DNA of 64,000 bases, from positions 340,001-404,000 of the forward strand of contig JAIXMR010000002.1 of the NCBI GenBank assembly GCA_025677835.1. Reading direction: 5' to 3'. Shown here piece after piece: positions 48,794-60,382 of this stretch (position 1 is its first letter; every line of letters begins with the position of its first letter). This DNA is from Sporodiniella umbellata (Eukaryota; Mucoromycota; Mucoromycetes; Mucorales; Rhizopodaceae). A program made the translations under genes and the position numbers. The notes under the pieces were generated by a model. That model had not been told where the DNA came from, made no database searches, and saw only the letters and a list, made by a program, of their open reading frames with translations.

Positions 48794-50146
48794 ATGGCAG
48801 TTGGACAATCGCATCAAAGCATGGACAGTAACAACAGCGGCAACAGTAATAACAAACCGCAGAGCGAAAATAAATCAAAATCAAGTAATCATCCTAATTA
48901 ATAATTATTGGATGATTTATTAACCCTTTTTGTTTGTCACAGACAGTCCACCTATGGCCCTGTTGTCTATCAACTCCTCAGCCAAGCTGGATCAAGAACC
49001 CAATCCGTTTGAGCAGAGCTTTTCAGGTGCTCAAATACCCGAAAAAGACAAGAAAGAGAATAAGCTGACCTTGCCTCCTGTTGCTTCTATTACCAGCCCA
49101 TCTCCCGCCATGCCGATGGCCGCTCAGCCGGGTGGGAATAATCCCATCATAGGGGGTGGGGTGTTACCAAAAGAAGTCACCAACCAGTTCAATTGGGACT
49201 CGTTGCGTGCCGGCCCGCTTTCCCCTTCGATGCTGCAGGGTCCTGCCCACCCAGAAGAACACTACAGTGCTGCTCTGAAGCAGAAGGCCAATTCAGCCGC
49301 CAGCATGATTCACCAGCCTCAACCACACCACCACACAATCCCTTATCGTGCCTTTTCCGAATATACGCCTGTCAAGTCAGAGCCTTATCCGCCCCCTCCC
49401 CCTCAGCAGCGAGCCTCACATCCCCGCAAACGGTCCACTTCACATCCCTCGGATGATGACTACTCACTTGGCAGCAGCAGCGAATCCAACGACCTCAAAA
49501 CAAAGTCTAGAAGGTCTTCCCACAAAGAGCTTGACTCAGACGAAGAGCCTGTCAATCCCAAGAAATCAAAGACAAGGTCCTCCAGCAACAAGAACTTGGA
49601 AGATGATGAGAAGCGAAAGAACTTTTTAGAAAGAAATAGAATCGGTAAGTTCAGAAAATATCAAAAACTTGCCTTTTTTTAACACCTTCTTCTTCTGCAG
49701 CTGCTTTAAAATGCCGTCAAAGAAAGAAGCAGTGGCTCACAAACCTTCAAGCCAAGGTTGAGTTCTTGACAGATGACAACGAACGACTCCAGGTGCAATC
49801 CGAGTCTTTGAAAGAAGAGATTGTGAATCTCAAAACCTTGTTATTGGCGCACAAAGAATGCCCTGTGGCCCAATCAAACGGCTTCCATGTAAACGCAGTG
49901 CAGAAAGCGATGCCCTCTATGCTCTCACAGCAAGGTGTGACGAGATCGATCAGCAACGCACCTGCCAACTACTCCAATAATAACAACAGCAACGGCAACA
50001 GTCGTCTTGCTGCCAACGCGACATCATCCACTCATTCTATTCCTCAATACCAAAACACAAACATCATGCCCACACCACAGACTTCAAATTCACAAAGTAT
50101 GGTGGCTGGCGGTGTACGAAGTTCATCCAGTGTCTTGCGTTTCTAA
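48794..50146 (+). CDS. bZIP transcription factor, Atf1/CREB type
   Basis: Three exons (48794-48884, 48943-49644, 49701-50146) give 412 residues, exact. An N-terminal NPFEQSFSG and TLPPVASITSPSP region, then QFNWDSLRAGPLSPSMLQGP, correspond to the Aft1/Atf1 HRA and HRR conserved blocks. The basic region NFLERNRI-AALKCRQRKKQW (about 255-275) with the N-x2-AA-x2-C-R bZIP signature is followed by a leucine zipper to about residue 320. An Asn/Ser-rich tail ends the protein. Such factors act in the nucleus under stress-activated MAP kinases and bind CRE (TGACGTCA). An intron lies within the basic region. An upstream in-frame ATG (48707) is possible but the leader looks untranslated. Confidence 0.93.
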
Positions 50147-50773
50147 ACATCCCACACAGACACTTTCACAAAATTAATTTTAATTTATTGTACATTGTTT
50201 CTTACATAAAAAGAAAACTGCTCCCTCCCCCTTTTTTTTTTTTTTTTACTCTTTTCTTTTTTTTTTTTTTTTTTTTTGGCTGTAGACACACACACACACA
50301 CACATATCAAAAAACACATCCTTGAATAAATTTTTCTATTGTTTTAAAGTTTCGTAGATGCAGAAATCACTTTTTACTAACATCACCCTACCCCTTCTCA
50401 CTTACTACCCTTACCTATTGACACTTTGACACATTTTATTCACACTCCTCTCTCATTCCCCTTGTCCTTAAAATAAGGTCATTTCATTTTTCTTGTACAA
50501 CCACGCTAACAAAGTTTCCCTTCGTAAAGTAGGCCCGAGCATTGTACAATGAAAAACGTCTGCTAGAAAACAAAAACGTCATTAGACTAGTTTTTTTTTT
50601 TTTTTTTTTTTTTTTTAGTAGTGGCCATAGTAGAAAAAAAACCTCAATGACGCTACTAATTACATCAATTCTTTTTTTTTTTTTAAAGTAAAAGATATAA
50701 AAAGGCCAACATTGAAAGCCAAAAAGAGGTTATTGTTATTTTTATTCTTGACAAAAAAAAAAAAAAAATTATA
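50147..50773. other. Intergenic region
   Basis: 3' flank of the bZIP gene with two T runs (50231-50247, 50258-50277), (CA)n at 50286-50304, a T run at 50591-50616 and the promoter of the repeat protein. No gene. Confidence 0.55.
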
Positions 50774-51460
50774 ATGTTGCCCAAAGCTTGTGTTTACCTC
50801 TCTGCTGCTATGGTGTGGATGGCCAGCTCTGTCTCTGGTTTAGATATCAAGAACTGCAATCTGGCAGTAAGCGAAGCTGATGTATTTGCTACCAAGACCC
50901 ATCTTCGCGTTCGTGGTGATGTTCAAGTAGGCAGCGTGGGTTGTGAACCTAGAAACGGTGATATCTGGACCACTGTTGCCATTCAATCCAAGCAACCTGT
51001 CAATTTCCAAGATGATAAAGGAAGAAAACACGCTGGTTCTCGTTGCACTGTGCTTGCCGAATGGTACAATAACCCAAAGACATTCGATGCTGCTGTCAAC
51101 AGTACTCAAATCTATATCCCTTTCCGTTTGGCTAAAATCGTACAATGCGATCAAGATGATGCCCAAGTAGCCAGCAAGATGTCAAGCAAACAGACCTCCA
51201 TTGCCTCTAAGACTGCTGAAAAGAGCGCTTCTATCGCTTCCAAGACTGCTGAAAAGAGCGCTTCCATTGCTACCAAGACTGCTGAAAAGAGCGCTTCTAT
51301 CGCTACCAAGACTGCCGAAAAGAGCGCTTCCATTGATGATAAACTCGATGCTAAAAAGTCTTCATTGAGCGAAAAATTGGCAAGACGTACCATTAAGAAG
51401 CGTAACATCAAGAACAATGCCAAGCGTACTCCCAAGCCTACCCACCGTTATTACTATTAG
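50774..51460 (+). CDS. Secreted protein with 11-residue repeats, 228 aa
   Basis: A single exon. Signal peptide MLPKACVYLSAAMVWMASSVSG (cleavage about residue 22). The globular part (23-130) has four cysteines (KNC, VGC, SRC, VQC) and is Val- and Trp-containing. Then comes a repeat region of 11-residue units KTAEKSASIAS/T (about residues 146-189) and a basic tail RRTIKKRNIKNNAKRTPKPTHRYYY. The repeat resembles the 11-mer helical motif of LEA group 3 proteins, but a secreted, lysine-tailed form is not something I recognise. Codon use is strongly biased, with little A/T wobble variation, suggesting high expression. Confidence 0.82.
   Translation: MLPKACVYLSAAMVWMASSVSGLDIKNCNLAVSEADVFATKTHLRVRGDVQVGSVGCEPRNGDIWTTVAIQSKQPVNFQDDKGRKHAGSRCTVLAEWYNNPKTFDAAVNSTQIYIPFRLAKIVQCDQDDAQVASKMSSKQTSIASKTAEKSASIASKTAEKSASIATKTAEKSASIATKTAEKSASIDDKLDAKKSSLSEKLARRTIKKRNIKNNAKRTPKPTHRYYY
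51209..51340 (+). repeat. Four tandem 33-bp units coding KTAEKSASIAx
   Basis: Units start at 51209, 51242, 51275 and 51308, each beginning AAGACTGCTGAAAAGAGCGC. Differences are mostly synonymous T/C changes; the last unit ends SIDDK and merges into non-repeat sequence. Confidence 0.9.
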
Positions 51461-52076
51461 ATTACTTTATTTATTCACTTTGTTTTTTTTTATTCAATAA
51501 AACACACTCTTTTGCTTTTAAAAAAAAAAAAAACGCGTGAAGTTTCCATGACAACCGTAGCATAGTAACCACACTAATATGATATCACAATTTCAATAGA
51601 CGCGTTTCCTCAGTCAGCCTGGCAACCGTAGCAATGCTGCTATGGTCGTGTATCTAGAATTATCATAGCGACTGTAGTATAGCAATGTCAAAATGAAATC
51701 ATAGTCATAAAGACGCGTTTAGTAGAATTTCCTTTAGAGTAGTACGTTCTTTTTTGTTTGTTTACAAGTCTCTAAACGCGCTCTTAAAGTTTGCTTACCA
51801 AAAAAAAAAAAAAAAAAAAAGTCAGTTGATTCCGATTGAAAAATAAGCTCCTAGTAGCTTGGATTGCACTTGTTCTTAGTTCTGTTTTATGTATGTCGTC
51901 ATATTTCATTTTAACGTCTACCGAATCAACGGGAAAAATCTGTTTAGAGTCGATAGCGCTCAAAACTAAAAAAAAAAAAAAAGAAGGGTCTCGTTATCGT
52001 CATGGCAGAGTCACTCTTTTATTTTTAGAACGAAATTCTAGCCCTTTTTATGTCTTTTTGCCATTGAGCCTCTTGT

Positions 52077-52111
<35 letters not shown>

Positions 52112-53238
52112 TTTTAATACACTCGACTTGGCTTAGAAACAAAATACAAAGAAAAAAACAGAGCAAGTAATGCTTTTTGCTTATTCTTTCTATCTTGGGT
52201 GACCAAAGAGAAGCAGTAACTGAATCGAAAGTTGTTTCTGGATCGCGAATTCCCGGTAACACAGCTACTTTTTCAAAAAAAAAAAAAAAAAAAAAAAAAA
52301 GCCTTTCCATTTCAAATTACTTTAAATAACAACACATTAAGCTTGTTTTTTTTTTTTTTTTTTTTTTTTTTTTTCAATTCCTTCACTCCTTTTTTCCTAA
52401 TTTTTTTTTTTTTAGATAAACAAGTCAAAAATAAAACTGTTAAAAGGAACAAGACAGTTGCAATGGAAAACAAACAAACAAAAAAGGGGGCTTTGTTTCA
52501 CTAATTCTAGTACGAGGGTTATGCAGTTTGTGTTACGGCTCATGGTTGTTTTTCCGTTTTTTTTTTTTTCAAGAAAAAAAAAAGCAAATGGTTCCTAAGC
52601 ACAGGTAGAAAATAAACACAAAGTAAGGTGTGACAAATCGACCACGCTTTTGAACGAAAGGGAAACGTTAGGTGTTGCCCTCTAGAATTCTATTTTCTTT
52701 GTATTTTTCGACCAAAAAAAAAAAACTGAATTGTAGTTTAAGCACAAAAAAGCAGAGGTGTTTGAGTAAGAATTTTTTTGAAGTTTATTTATTTCAAGTA
52801 TTTCAGACGAGTATCTAAAGATTTTTTTTTTTTTTGGTTAAAATATAAGCCCGCAAAAATGAATTCACATTCACAGAGAGAAACCTCAATTCCAGAGAAA
52901 AATAAAAGAGTCATGAATAAGCACATGCAAAAAAAATTTTTTTTTTTCTGAGACTACTTCTGACACTTTTGTTAAAACAATGGAAAAAAGAACAAAACTC
53001 TTATTAGGAGGCTTATGTTAAAAAGTAAAGGATAGAATTGTACAATTTATCATGTTTTTGTTTTTGCATGTGTTTGTTACCGAGACCATATAAATATAAA
53101 TAATACGAAAACGACTATTAAAGTTTTTTTTTTTTGGGTGTGCCGCAGTAAAAAAAATAAAACAAGAGAGAAAATTCCAAATAAATAAGTGTGTGGGTGG
53201 GTGTTTTTTTTTTTTTGAGTCTTGAGGCAGAAAGTCTT
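51461..53238. other. Intergenic region with promoter-like motif cluster and homopolymers
   Basis: The first 320 bp hold a motif cluster (listed separately). The rest is A/T-tract sequence: A runs at 51800-51819, 51969-51981 and 52275-52300, T runs at 52079-52108 and 52346-52374, with no coding frame. The end (53100-53238) is the 3' flank of the bZIP gene. Confidence 0.5.
51533..51718. promoter_or_regulatory. Cluster of ACGCGT and X-box-like motifs
   Basis: ACGCGT (MluI cell-cycle-box core) occurs at 51533, 51600 and 51713. GTTTCCATGACAAC at 51542-51555 fits the RFX X-box palindrome (GTNNCC-AT-RRNAAC). CAACCGTAGCA is repeated at 51552-51562 and 51623-51633. The arrangement looks like a degenerate tandem repeat of an ACGCGT + X-box-type module. 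No gene start is recognised nearby. Confidence 0.5.
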
Positions 53239-53907
53239 CTAGGCTGTGATTTCTTTGAGAGGAGTAGTTTGTAGCAAGATACGGTGAGCATAAGCCAACT
53301 GTCTTTCTAGTTCTAAAATTCTGACTTTGCTACTCTTTTCCTTTGCTTCGATATTTGCTTTTTCACTTTCAGCTATAGCCGTACGCAGCCTTAGTTTTTC
53401 ATTAGCAGTTTCGAGGTCCATCACCCTCTTTTCGAGCGAATCCATTCGAACAGCTTTACGCTGACGCGATCTTCGAGCTGCGTCCGTATTGCGTTGACGC
53501 TTTAGAACTACTGTTTCTTCTGGGCTTAAGGATTTATCAAGGCTTTGGGATCGCTCTCGTTTATGCACCTTGGGGATATAGGATTCAGTATTTGTAGCCG
53601 ATGCGGAACCCAGTAACGCTAGTGTTTCCATGAATGATTTTATGCCAACTTCAGTAGGAAACTCGGGCGAGTGTTCAGTTTTAGGCGTTTCTATGGGCGA
53701 TAGAGGCAGATAGCCCATGGCAGGTGCAGGCATGTGTGCAAGATGACCCAGTTGTGGAGTACAATCAGAGATAGGAGGCGACACCATAAAGTTAGCCAAG
53801 GAAGGCTCATTTTCAGTATTAGCTAAGAAACCAGACACGCGAAGATCATCTTCTAACCAGTCATCTAATTTTTCTAAGTTCACAAAGTGGTTAGAGGAAG
53901 CGTCCAT
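53239..53907 (-). CDS. bZIP transcription factor, Gcn4-like
   Basis: Intronless, 222 residues. The basic region LKRQRNTDAARRSRQRKAVR at about 134-153 matches the Gcn4/CpcA signature (N-T-x-A-A-R-R-S-R-x-R-K), followed by a leucine zipper of about five heptads (MDSLEKRVMDLETANEKL...). The N-terminal half is acidic with hydrophobic clusters (WLEDDLRVSGFL, FMETLALLG), as in activation domains. Gcn4-type factors bind TGASTCA and activate amino-acid biosynthesis genes. The leader lacks obvious short upstream reading frames that I could verify, so translational control is not claimed. It could be another Gcn4-like family member. Confidence 0.88.
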   Translation of the reverse strand: MDASSNHFVNLEKLDDWLEDDLRVSGFLANTENEPSLANFMVSPPISDCTPQLGHLAHMPAPAMGYLPLSPIETPKTEHSPEFPTEVGIKSFMETLALLGSASATNTESYIPKVHKRERSQSLDKSLSPEETVVLKRQRNTDAARRSRQRKAVRMDSLEKRVMDLETANEKLRLRTAIAESEKANIEAKEKSSKVRILELERQLAYAHRILLQTTPLKEITA

Positions 53908-56503
53908 TTTATATACAAAAAAAGTTTATGAATTGATATTTACAAGAAGAGAGAGAGAAGAGAAAAAGGAAAAAGAGAAGAAAAAAAAAAAAGAAAGTAC
54001 AAAAGAACTTGGATTTTCTTCGTTCTATTTAAACAAAATGTCAAAAATTTTCATGACTGTTTTTCGGTTTTAAGCCCAGGGTTTGTCTCATTGGTTCATT
54101 TTCGGCCTTTTTTTTTTTTTTTTTTTAAAAGACAGTTTTAACGGAACCTAAAATCAAATGTTGAGTGAACAAATGGCAGTAACCGTTCTTTGCTAATACA
54201 AAAGTACACACTTTTTTATTTTTTTTTTTAAAAAAAATAATGTGTTTAAAACAACCATATAATTGATGTGTCAATTGAGAGTAGAAACACTGTTTCTGAT
54301 TTAAACAAAAACATGCAGGATTTTCTTTTTTCAACATGGAAATCACTGATTGAACTCCCCGTTTCATTTTGAACTACACAAATATAGGTTCCTCTTTTGT
54401 TTAAAAAAGAGACAGAGGTGTTCTTGTCAAACGTTCTTTGTTGCTGTTTGGATCCGATTCAAAAAGAGAGTATGGGCTTTGGTGTCACCGTAAAGAGACT
54501 TTTTTTTCCTAAAGCAGCAATTCTCTTTGAAAACACCTTGAACTTACCTGGTTATTTATCGTTCTATCTCGGAAAAAAGTAAGAATTTTTTTTAGTAAAC
54601 GCTGAATTTGTGTTTGCTACGCGTTTGGAACTGGCTTTTTTCGTTGCAATTAGCAAAATACTGGCCTTTTTCTATTTTTGTTTGGCTCAGCTCACACTTA
54701 CAAATATCAACATTAAACCTTTAAACAATAGAGTATATTGATTTCCTACCAAATTTTCTTTTCCCTTTTTTTTTTTTTTTTTTTTTGCTCTGGCTTAGAT
54801 TTTTACTTGATAAAGGCTAAAGGAAGCTCTCTTATATCGTACTATTCTTAGCTGCAAAAAAAAATTTACTATTCTTGGTACAAGACCGACACAAGAGGAG
54901 AATAAACAGCCGTGTATTGTGTTTAATGGTTTTCAATTCACAACCATATAAAAGAGCGCTTATTTTAAATAGAAACCAAAGAAACAGGTAGTACTTTACT
55001 AGTTGTGTACTTGGTTTCTTTAAGGAAACAGAAGAGCAAAAAAAAAAGCTTGTCGTTTTAGATTGCTATTTTTTCAAGTAATTGATGTTAGTGTTCGCTC
55101 GATTTTAAACAAACGTTTTCAAGTATACTTGAGTGCTAGGTGGGTAGTTCATCGTTTTGTGATTTGTTTATTGTCTGGCTTAACGTTTTGCCGGGACGGA
55201 CCCAAGTGTAGTGAACGCTTTTCTGGGTTGTGTCTCTGAAGTTAAACTTGGACGATCTTTAAACTGTGTTGCTTTTGGATTGTTTTGAACCCTATATTTT
55301 TAGGAGGGTAAAATTCGATTCTGAAAGATTTAACGGTACCGAATTGCTTTTTATTGTTACTAGCTTTTTGTTCAAAAAAAAAGGGTACGTCAAATCTTCA
55401 CTGGAATAAAACAAAAGCTCAATCAGACTGGCTTTGGCTTCAATAACCCTATTGGTGGAGAGATCGACGGGAATTCTTAAAGTCGATCTTAGAATAGTAC
55501 TGCACCACGCCTCATGTTATATTATTGCTGATAATCGCTTCAACTGATAGTGAGGCCAGTATTTACGTCTTTATAAACGCGTATAACTTTTTACACAAGC
55601 ACAAACCACAGATTAAAAAAAACTGCGTCACTGCAGCTGTTCTAATGATTAAAAGTAGTCAATGGTACCCTATAGAGTCGATATTCAATCTAATGGCTTC
55701 AAACGTTCACTAGAGATTCTCAAAGATAGCTAACTGTCAATTAGAAAAAAAAAAAAAAAAAAAGAAAGAGAGAGGGACTGCCACTAGTCGTTACTCTGAC
55801 CTTGTAACTACATTTCTGATGGTGACTGATAGCCATAAGTAAATAATAAAAAAAAAAAAAGTAACTACACTAGTCAGTACATACACACACACTTTCTCTC
55901 TTGTACTCTGTTCAATACTCAGGATCGTTTTGAACAATTAAAGTGCGTTTATAACTTCTTTTTCACAAGCACGACCCGATAGAGTCAGAATAAATTCAAG
56001 TAGGTGTGGAAGAAAGAGAAGGGCTTTCATGGTTTTTTTTTTTTTTTGAAAAATAAAATAAAATAAAAAAAACTTTCTATATTAGCTACTAAATAGACAT
56101 AGAGAGGCTTTGTTAGAAAAGAAAAAAAAAATACACCAAGCATATTATAACCATAGCGAATTTACTGTATAAAAAGTATCCACAGACTTTTGCTATTGTA
56201 AACTTTTTTTCTATCCTAAAGTGTATGGACAGTTTCCAAAAAAGGTATAATTTCCAAAAAAGGCATCTCTCTTTCTTTCAACCATGTTGCGAGCTGTGAT
56301 TTGCAGAGAGAGATCGTTTTATTCGCATTCCGATTCACCTCATTAAAGGAAACACGTACTATCTTTGGAAAGGCTTTATTTTCTTTGCTATAGCTTCATC
56401 TAGTAAATTCATCTTGAAAACTTTAGACCATCCTTTGCTAGTACTGATCTTTTTTCTTTTTAATACAAACACTTAGTTTTCGATTCTTGCTTCTATTGAA
56501 ATA
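53908..56503. other. Intergenic region, 2.6 kb
   Basis: A/T runs (53978-53994, 54109-54126, 54766-54786, 55744-55763, 55846-55860), no recognised gene. TTTCCAAAAAAGGTATAA/TTTCCAAAAAAGGCAT is a short direct repeat at 56233-56266, about 240 bp before SEC31, possibly part of its promoter. Confidence 0.5.
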
Positions 56504-59500
56504 ATGGCAAAGAAATTAAGTGAAATCAATAGTACAGCTACTTTTTCCTGGAGCTCAGGACAAGAGACACCTTTACTTGCAGCAGGTACTGCTGCTGGTG
56601 CCATGGACGATTCTTTTTCAAACACGTCCGAATTGGAATTATTTAAACTTGATTTCAAAAACTCATCTCAAGGAGTTGCTTCTGTTGGCAAGATCACTAG
56701 CTCAGCTAGGTATGTATATAGCATAGAATATATATAAATGTAAATTGACTTTTTTTCTGTGTATATATAAAGATTCAACAAGATAGTTTGGGGAAACGCT
56801 TCTTCTAACAACCCTCATGGCGTTATTGTTGGTGGTCTTGAAAATGGACATTTGACACTTTGGGATCCCAGAAAAATATTAGACGGAAAAAGGTAAAATA
56901 AAAAGACAGGTTCGCGTGAACCTTTTGTTTATTTTTCTTTCCTGTAGCGATGAAGAGTCTAGATTGTTTGATAACTCAACCCATACAGGTCAAATCCGTG
57001 GACTTGATTTTAATCGATTCCAAAGCAACTTGCTGGCCTCAGCTGGAAGCAATAACGAAGTTTATATTTGGGATCTTACAAAACCCGATACACCTTTCAG
57101 CCCAGGCCCCAAGTCATCCAAGTTGGATGATATCACCAGTGTTGGCTGGAACGGTCAAGTGCAACATATTTTGGCCACCTCTTCATCAAACGGACACACT
57201 GTTGTTTGGGATCTTCGTAACCGCAAAGAAGTGATGACACTCTCTGCTCCTAACAGTGGCGCCATCTCAAGCCGTAAGACTATTTCTTCTGTAGTATGGC
57301 ATCCTGATGTGGTAAGTGGTCTCTATAAGCCTGGGCTTGAATTCTGTTTATTCATAGTTGTATAGGCTACTCAACTTGTTACCTCTTCAGAGGATGATTC
57401 AAACCCAGTGGTCACACTTTGGGATCTTCGACATGCTCACTCGCCCGAAAAGACTCTTGCAGGGCACTCGAAGGGTGTTTTGGATGTTTCCTGGTGTAGA
57501 CAAGACTCTGATCTGTTGATGTCTTGCGGTAAAGACTGTAAGACGCTCATTTGGAACCCTAACTCGGGTGAGTTGCTCGGTGAAATTGCCCAGAGTAACA
57601 ACTGGACTTTCCAATCTGAGTGGTGTCCTCGTAACCCTGATTTGTTGGCCTCTGCTTCATTTGATGGAAAGATCAGTGTTTACTCGCTTCAAAACTCTGG
57701 ATCTCAAGAAGAGTCTTCTGAAGCAGTCGATACCACCAATGACGATCCTTTCACCGCTGCCTTGAAAGCATCTGCCTCCTCTTCTGGTGCCGGTTTCACC
57801 CTGAAGCATCCTCCTAAATGGCTTCGTCGCCCTGCCGGTGCCACCTTTAGTTTTGGCGGTAAACTTGTGACATTCAATAACAAGGCAGGCCAGGCTGCTG
57901 CCCAAGCTGCTGCTAGCTTACCTCCCGGCCAAGCTCCTGTAGCGCAAACCATTCCCCGTACTGTTCAGGTGACATCCATTGTTACTGACAAGGATGTTGT
58001 CAGCCGTTCAGAAGAGCTTGAGATTGCTCTACAACAACAAGATGTTAGTCAACTAGTCGAGTCTCGTCGTCAGCTATCTGAGGAAGATAAAGATGAGATG
58101 GAAAGTTGGGAAGTCATCAAATCCTTGCTGGCTCCCGATGCTAGAGAACAGCTAATGACCTATCTTGGTTTCCAAAAGTCCGAGATCATCGCTGCCGTCA
58201 ACAAGATGACTGCCGATAAAAACGGGCCTGTAGAGCCTGTAGAGGAAACAAAAGAAGAGAGCAAAGAAAGCAAAGAGGAAGCCTCTTCACCCAAAGAAGA
58301 ATCCCAGTCCACGAACGAAGAGGAGACCAAGGAAGAGAGCAAGTCAGACTCTGTGTCTGGTTTGTTCCAGTCTGAAGGTGCTAACGAAGACTTCTTTGCC
58401 TCTCAACCCGAAACCAAAGATGGATCGCACGAAGCTGAACTCAAGGAGGCTATTCAATCTACCATTCCACTTGAACCTCTTCAGCTTTACACCCAAGAGG
58501 GCTCGGATGTTGATCGTCTAATCACACGCGCTGTTGTCTTGGGTGACTTTGAATCTGCTGTCAACCTTTGTCTGTCTACCGAAAAATTCTCAGATGCCTT
58601 GATGTTTGCTATCTGCGGTGGCGGCGATCTCTTGCTCCGCACCCAACGTGCCTACTTTAAACATCAATCCAAAACTACCTCCTACCTTCGCCTATTAGAA
58701 GGTATTATCGATGAAGATTTGAGTTCTATTGTGGCTACCGTCTCCTTGGATGAATGGACATCCATTGTCGCCATTCTTTGTACTTTTGCTAAAGCTGAAG
58801 ATTTCAGACATCACTGTGAAGCTTTGGGATCTCGTCTGGAAGATGCACTGGATACAAAGAACACGGAGAGTGCCAAGGAGTTCAGACGCCGTGCTACTCT
58901 CTGTTATCTTGCAGCAGGCAACTTGGAAAAGGTAGCCCGTATCTGGATCACTGAGCAAGAAGAAGTGGCAGAGAAATCCAAGAACGAGAAATCTTACACT
59001 GCCAGCCTTCAGCAGTTGATTGAAAAGGTGACCATTTTCCGTAGAGTGATCTCTTACGAAGATGCAGCTCTTTTGGAAACCAATGGCTCTAAAATGTCTT
59101 ACGAATATCCTCTCTCACCTCTTTACGACAAGTACTGTGAATATGCCGAGCTCTTGGCTAGTCAAGGCCGATTAACTACCGCCTTGGCCTACTTGAGTCT
59201 GACGCCTGCTGTCTACCGTAAGGCTACGTTTGATCGTTTGAGCGTAGTCCATGATCGTGTGTATCATGCCTGTCCTACTTCTGTAGCCAGTTTATACGTA
59301 CAGCCTTCTGCTGCTTTCGAAAACCAAGCTATTGTGACAGAGGCTGCAGCTGCTGCTCCTGAGGTACCCGTAGCTCAACCTATGACTGACAATGCCTATC
59401 AAACACAAGCCTACCCCTCCTATTCATCTTACCAGCCTGCTACCTTTGCAGCCAAGAGCCAACCCACACCTCCTCAGCCAACTCAATACAGCTCACAGTA

Positions 59501-60284
59501 TGCACCTGTGAACACCATGTACACACCGGCTGAGACTACTTCAGCCACTTCTCAATCTTACCAGCCTGTGAACAAAGCCTATATACCTACGCCTGAAGCA
59601 CAGACATCTCAATACTCTCCTTACCAGCCCTCTGGTTACAACAGCTACTCTGCTCCTAACACGACTGTCGAAGGTCAATACAACACAACGTCTTACAGTA
59701 ATCCCACCGCCCTTAGCACAGCTCGTCCTACCATTCCCCCTCCCCCTCCAATGACTGGCGTCGCGCCTTCCCCTCGTTTCCAGTCTCAAGCAGCCAATAC
59801 GCCACCTAAAAAACCCCAAGGTGCTTGGAACGATCCTCCCTTATCGCTTGCTTCCAAGAAAGTCAAGAGCCCTGCCATGGCCTCTTTGCCTGCTAAGAGA
59901 GTCACCTCGCCTTTCCCGACGCAACCCTCTGCCAACTCTTTTGTCGCTCCTCCCCCGCAACAGCATGGCGGTCCATTCCCTCCACAACAAAACACCCTGC
60001 CTCCTCCTCCTATGGGAGCTGCTAGAAGCTTTACTCAGGGACCACCTCAGGGACCGCCTCAAGGTTTCCACCCAGGCCCACCTCAGGGACCGCCTCAAGG
60101 TTTCCATCCAGGCCCACCTCAGGGACCTCCTCAGGGACCGCCTCAAGGTTTCCATCCAGGCCCACCTCAGGGACCTCCTCAGGGACCACCTCAAGGTTTT
60201 GCTCAAGGCGGTTTTCAAGGGCCTCCTCGAGGCCCAGCCCAAGGCCCACCCCGAGGCCCCCCTCAAGGCCCTCCTAAAAAATAA
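56504..60284 (+). CDS. SEC31: COPII coat subunit Sec31
   Basis: Four exons (56504-56709, 56773-56892, 56948-57311, 57366-60284) give 1202 residues, exact. The N-terminal beta-propeller starts KLSEINSTATFSWSS...PLLAAGTAAGAMDDSFS and contains WD-like repeats (LTLWDPRK, VYIWDL, TVVWDLRNR, VTLWDLRHA, TLIWNP). It is followed by an acidic Glu/Ser segment (about 500-560), an alpha-solenoid (ACE1-like, about 590-840) and a Pro/Gln-rich C-terminus with PPPPPM and GPPQGPPQGFHPG repeats. Sec31 with Sec13 forms the outer cage of vesicles leaving ER exit sites. Length is as in yeast (1273). Its stop is 96 bp from the stop of the convergent gene at 60381. Confidence 0.97.
60042..60200 (+). repeat. Minisatellite in SEC31 coding the GPPQGPPQGFHPG tail
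   Basis: Units based on CCACCTCAGGGACCGCCTCA + AGGTTTCCACCCAGGC (about 36 bp, some extended by an extra CCTCAGGGA block) repeat four times. Wobble differences between units suggest repeated internal duplication. Confidence 0.85.
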
Positions 60285-60302
60285 AGCAAGGGATAATCAA
60301 GC

Positions 60303-60315
60303 AATAAAGTTTATT
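60303..60315. terminator. Palindromic AATAAA pair between SEC31 and the DUF3712 gene
   Basis: AATAAAGTTTATT: an AATAAA on the plus strand (60303-60308) and one on the minus strand (60310-60315) abut with one base between. SEC31 (stop 60284) and the minus-strand gene (stop 60381) converge here. Confidence 0.6.
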
Positions 60316-60319
60316 CAAA

Positions 60320-60330
<11 letters not shown>

Positions 60331-60377
<47 letters not shown>
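60331..60377. repeat. (TG)n microsatellite between convergent genes
   Basis: About 23 TG units end four bases before the stop codon of the minus-strand gene; a shorter TGTGTGTATA stretch precedes it. Confidence 0.95.

Positions 60378-60380
<3 letters not shown>

Positions 60381-60382
<2 letters not shown>

Noticed and set aside
51836..52078. Hydrophobic frame KNKLLVAWIALVLSS... after the motif cluster
   Set aside because: It has no ATG at its start and runs into an A tract; likely chance.
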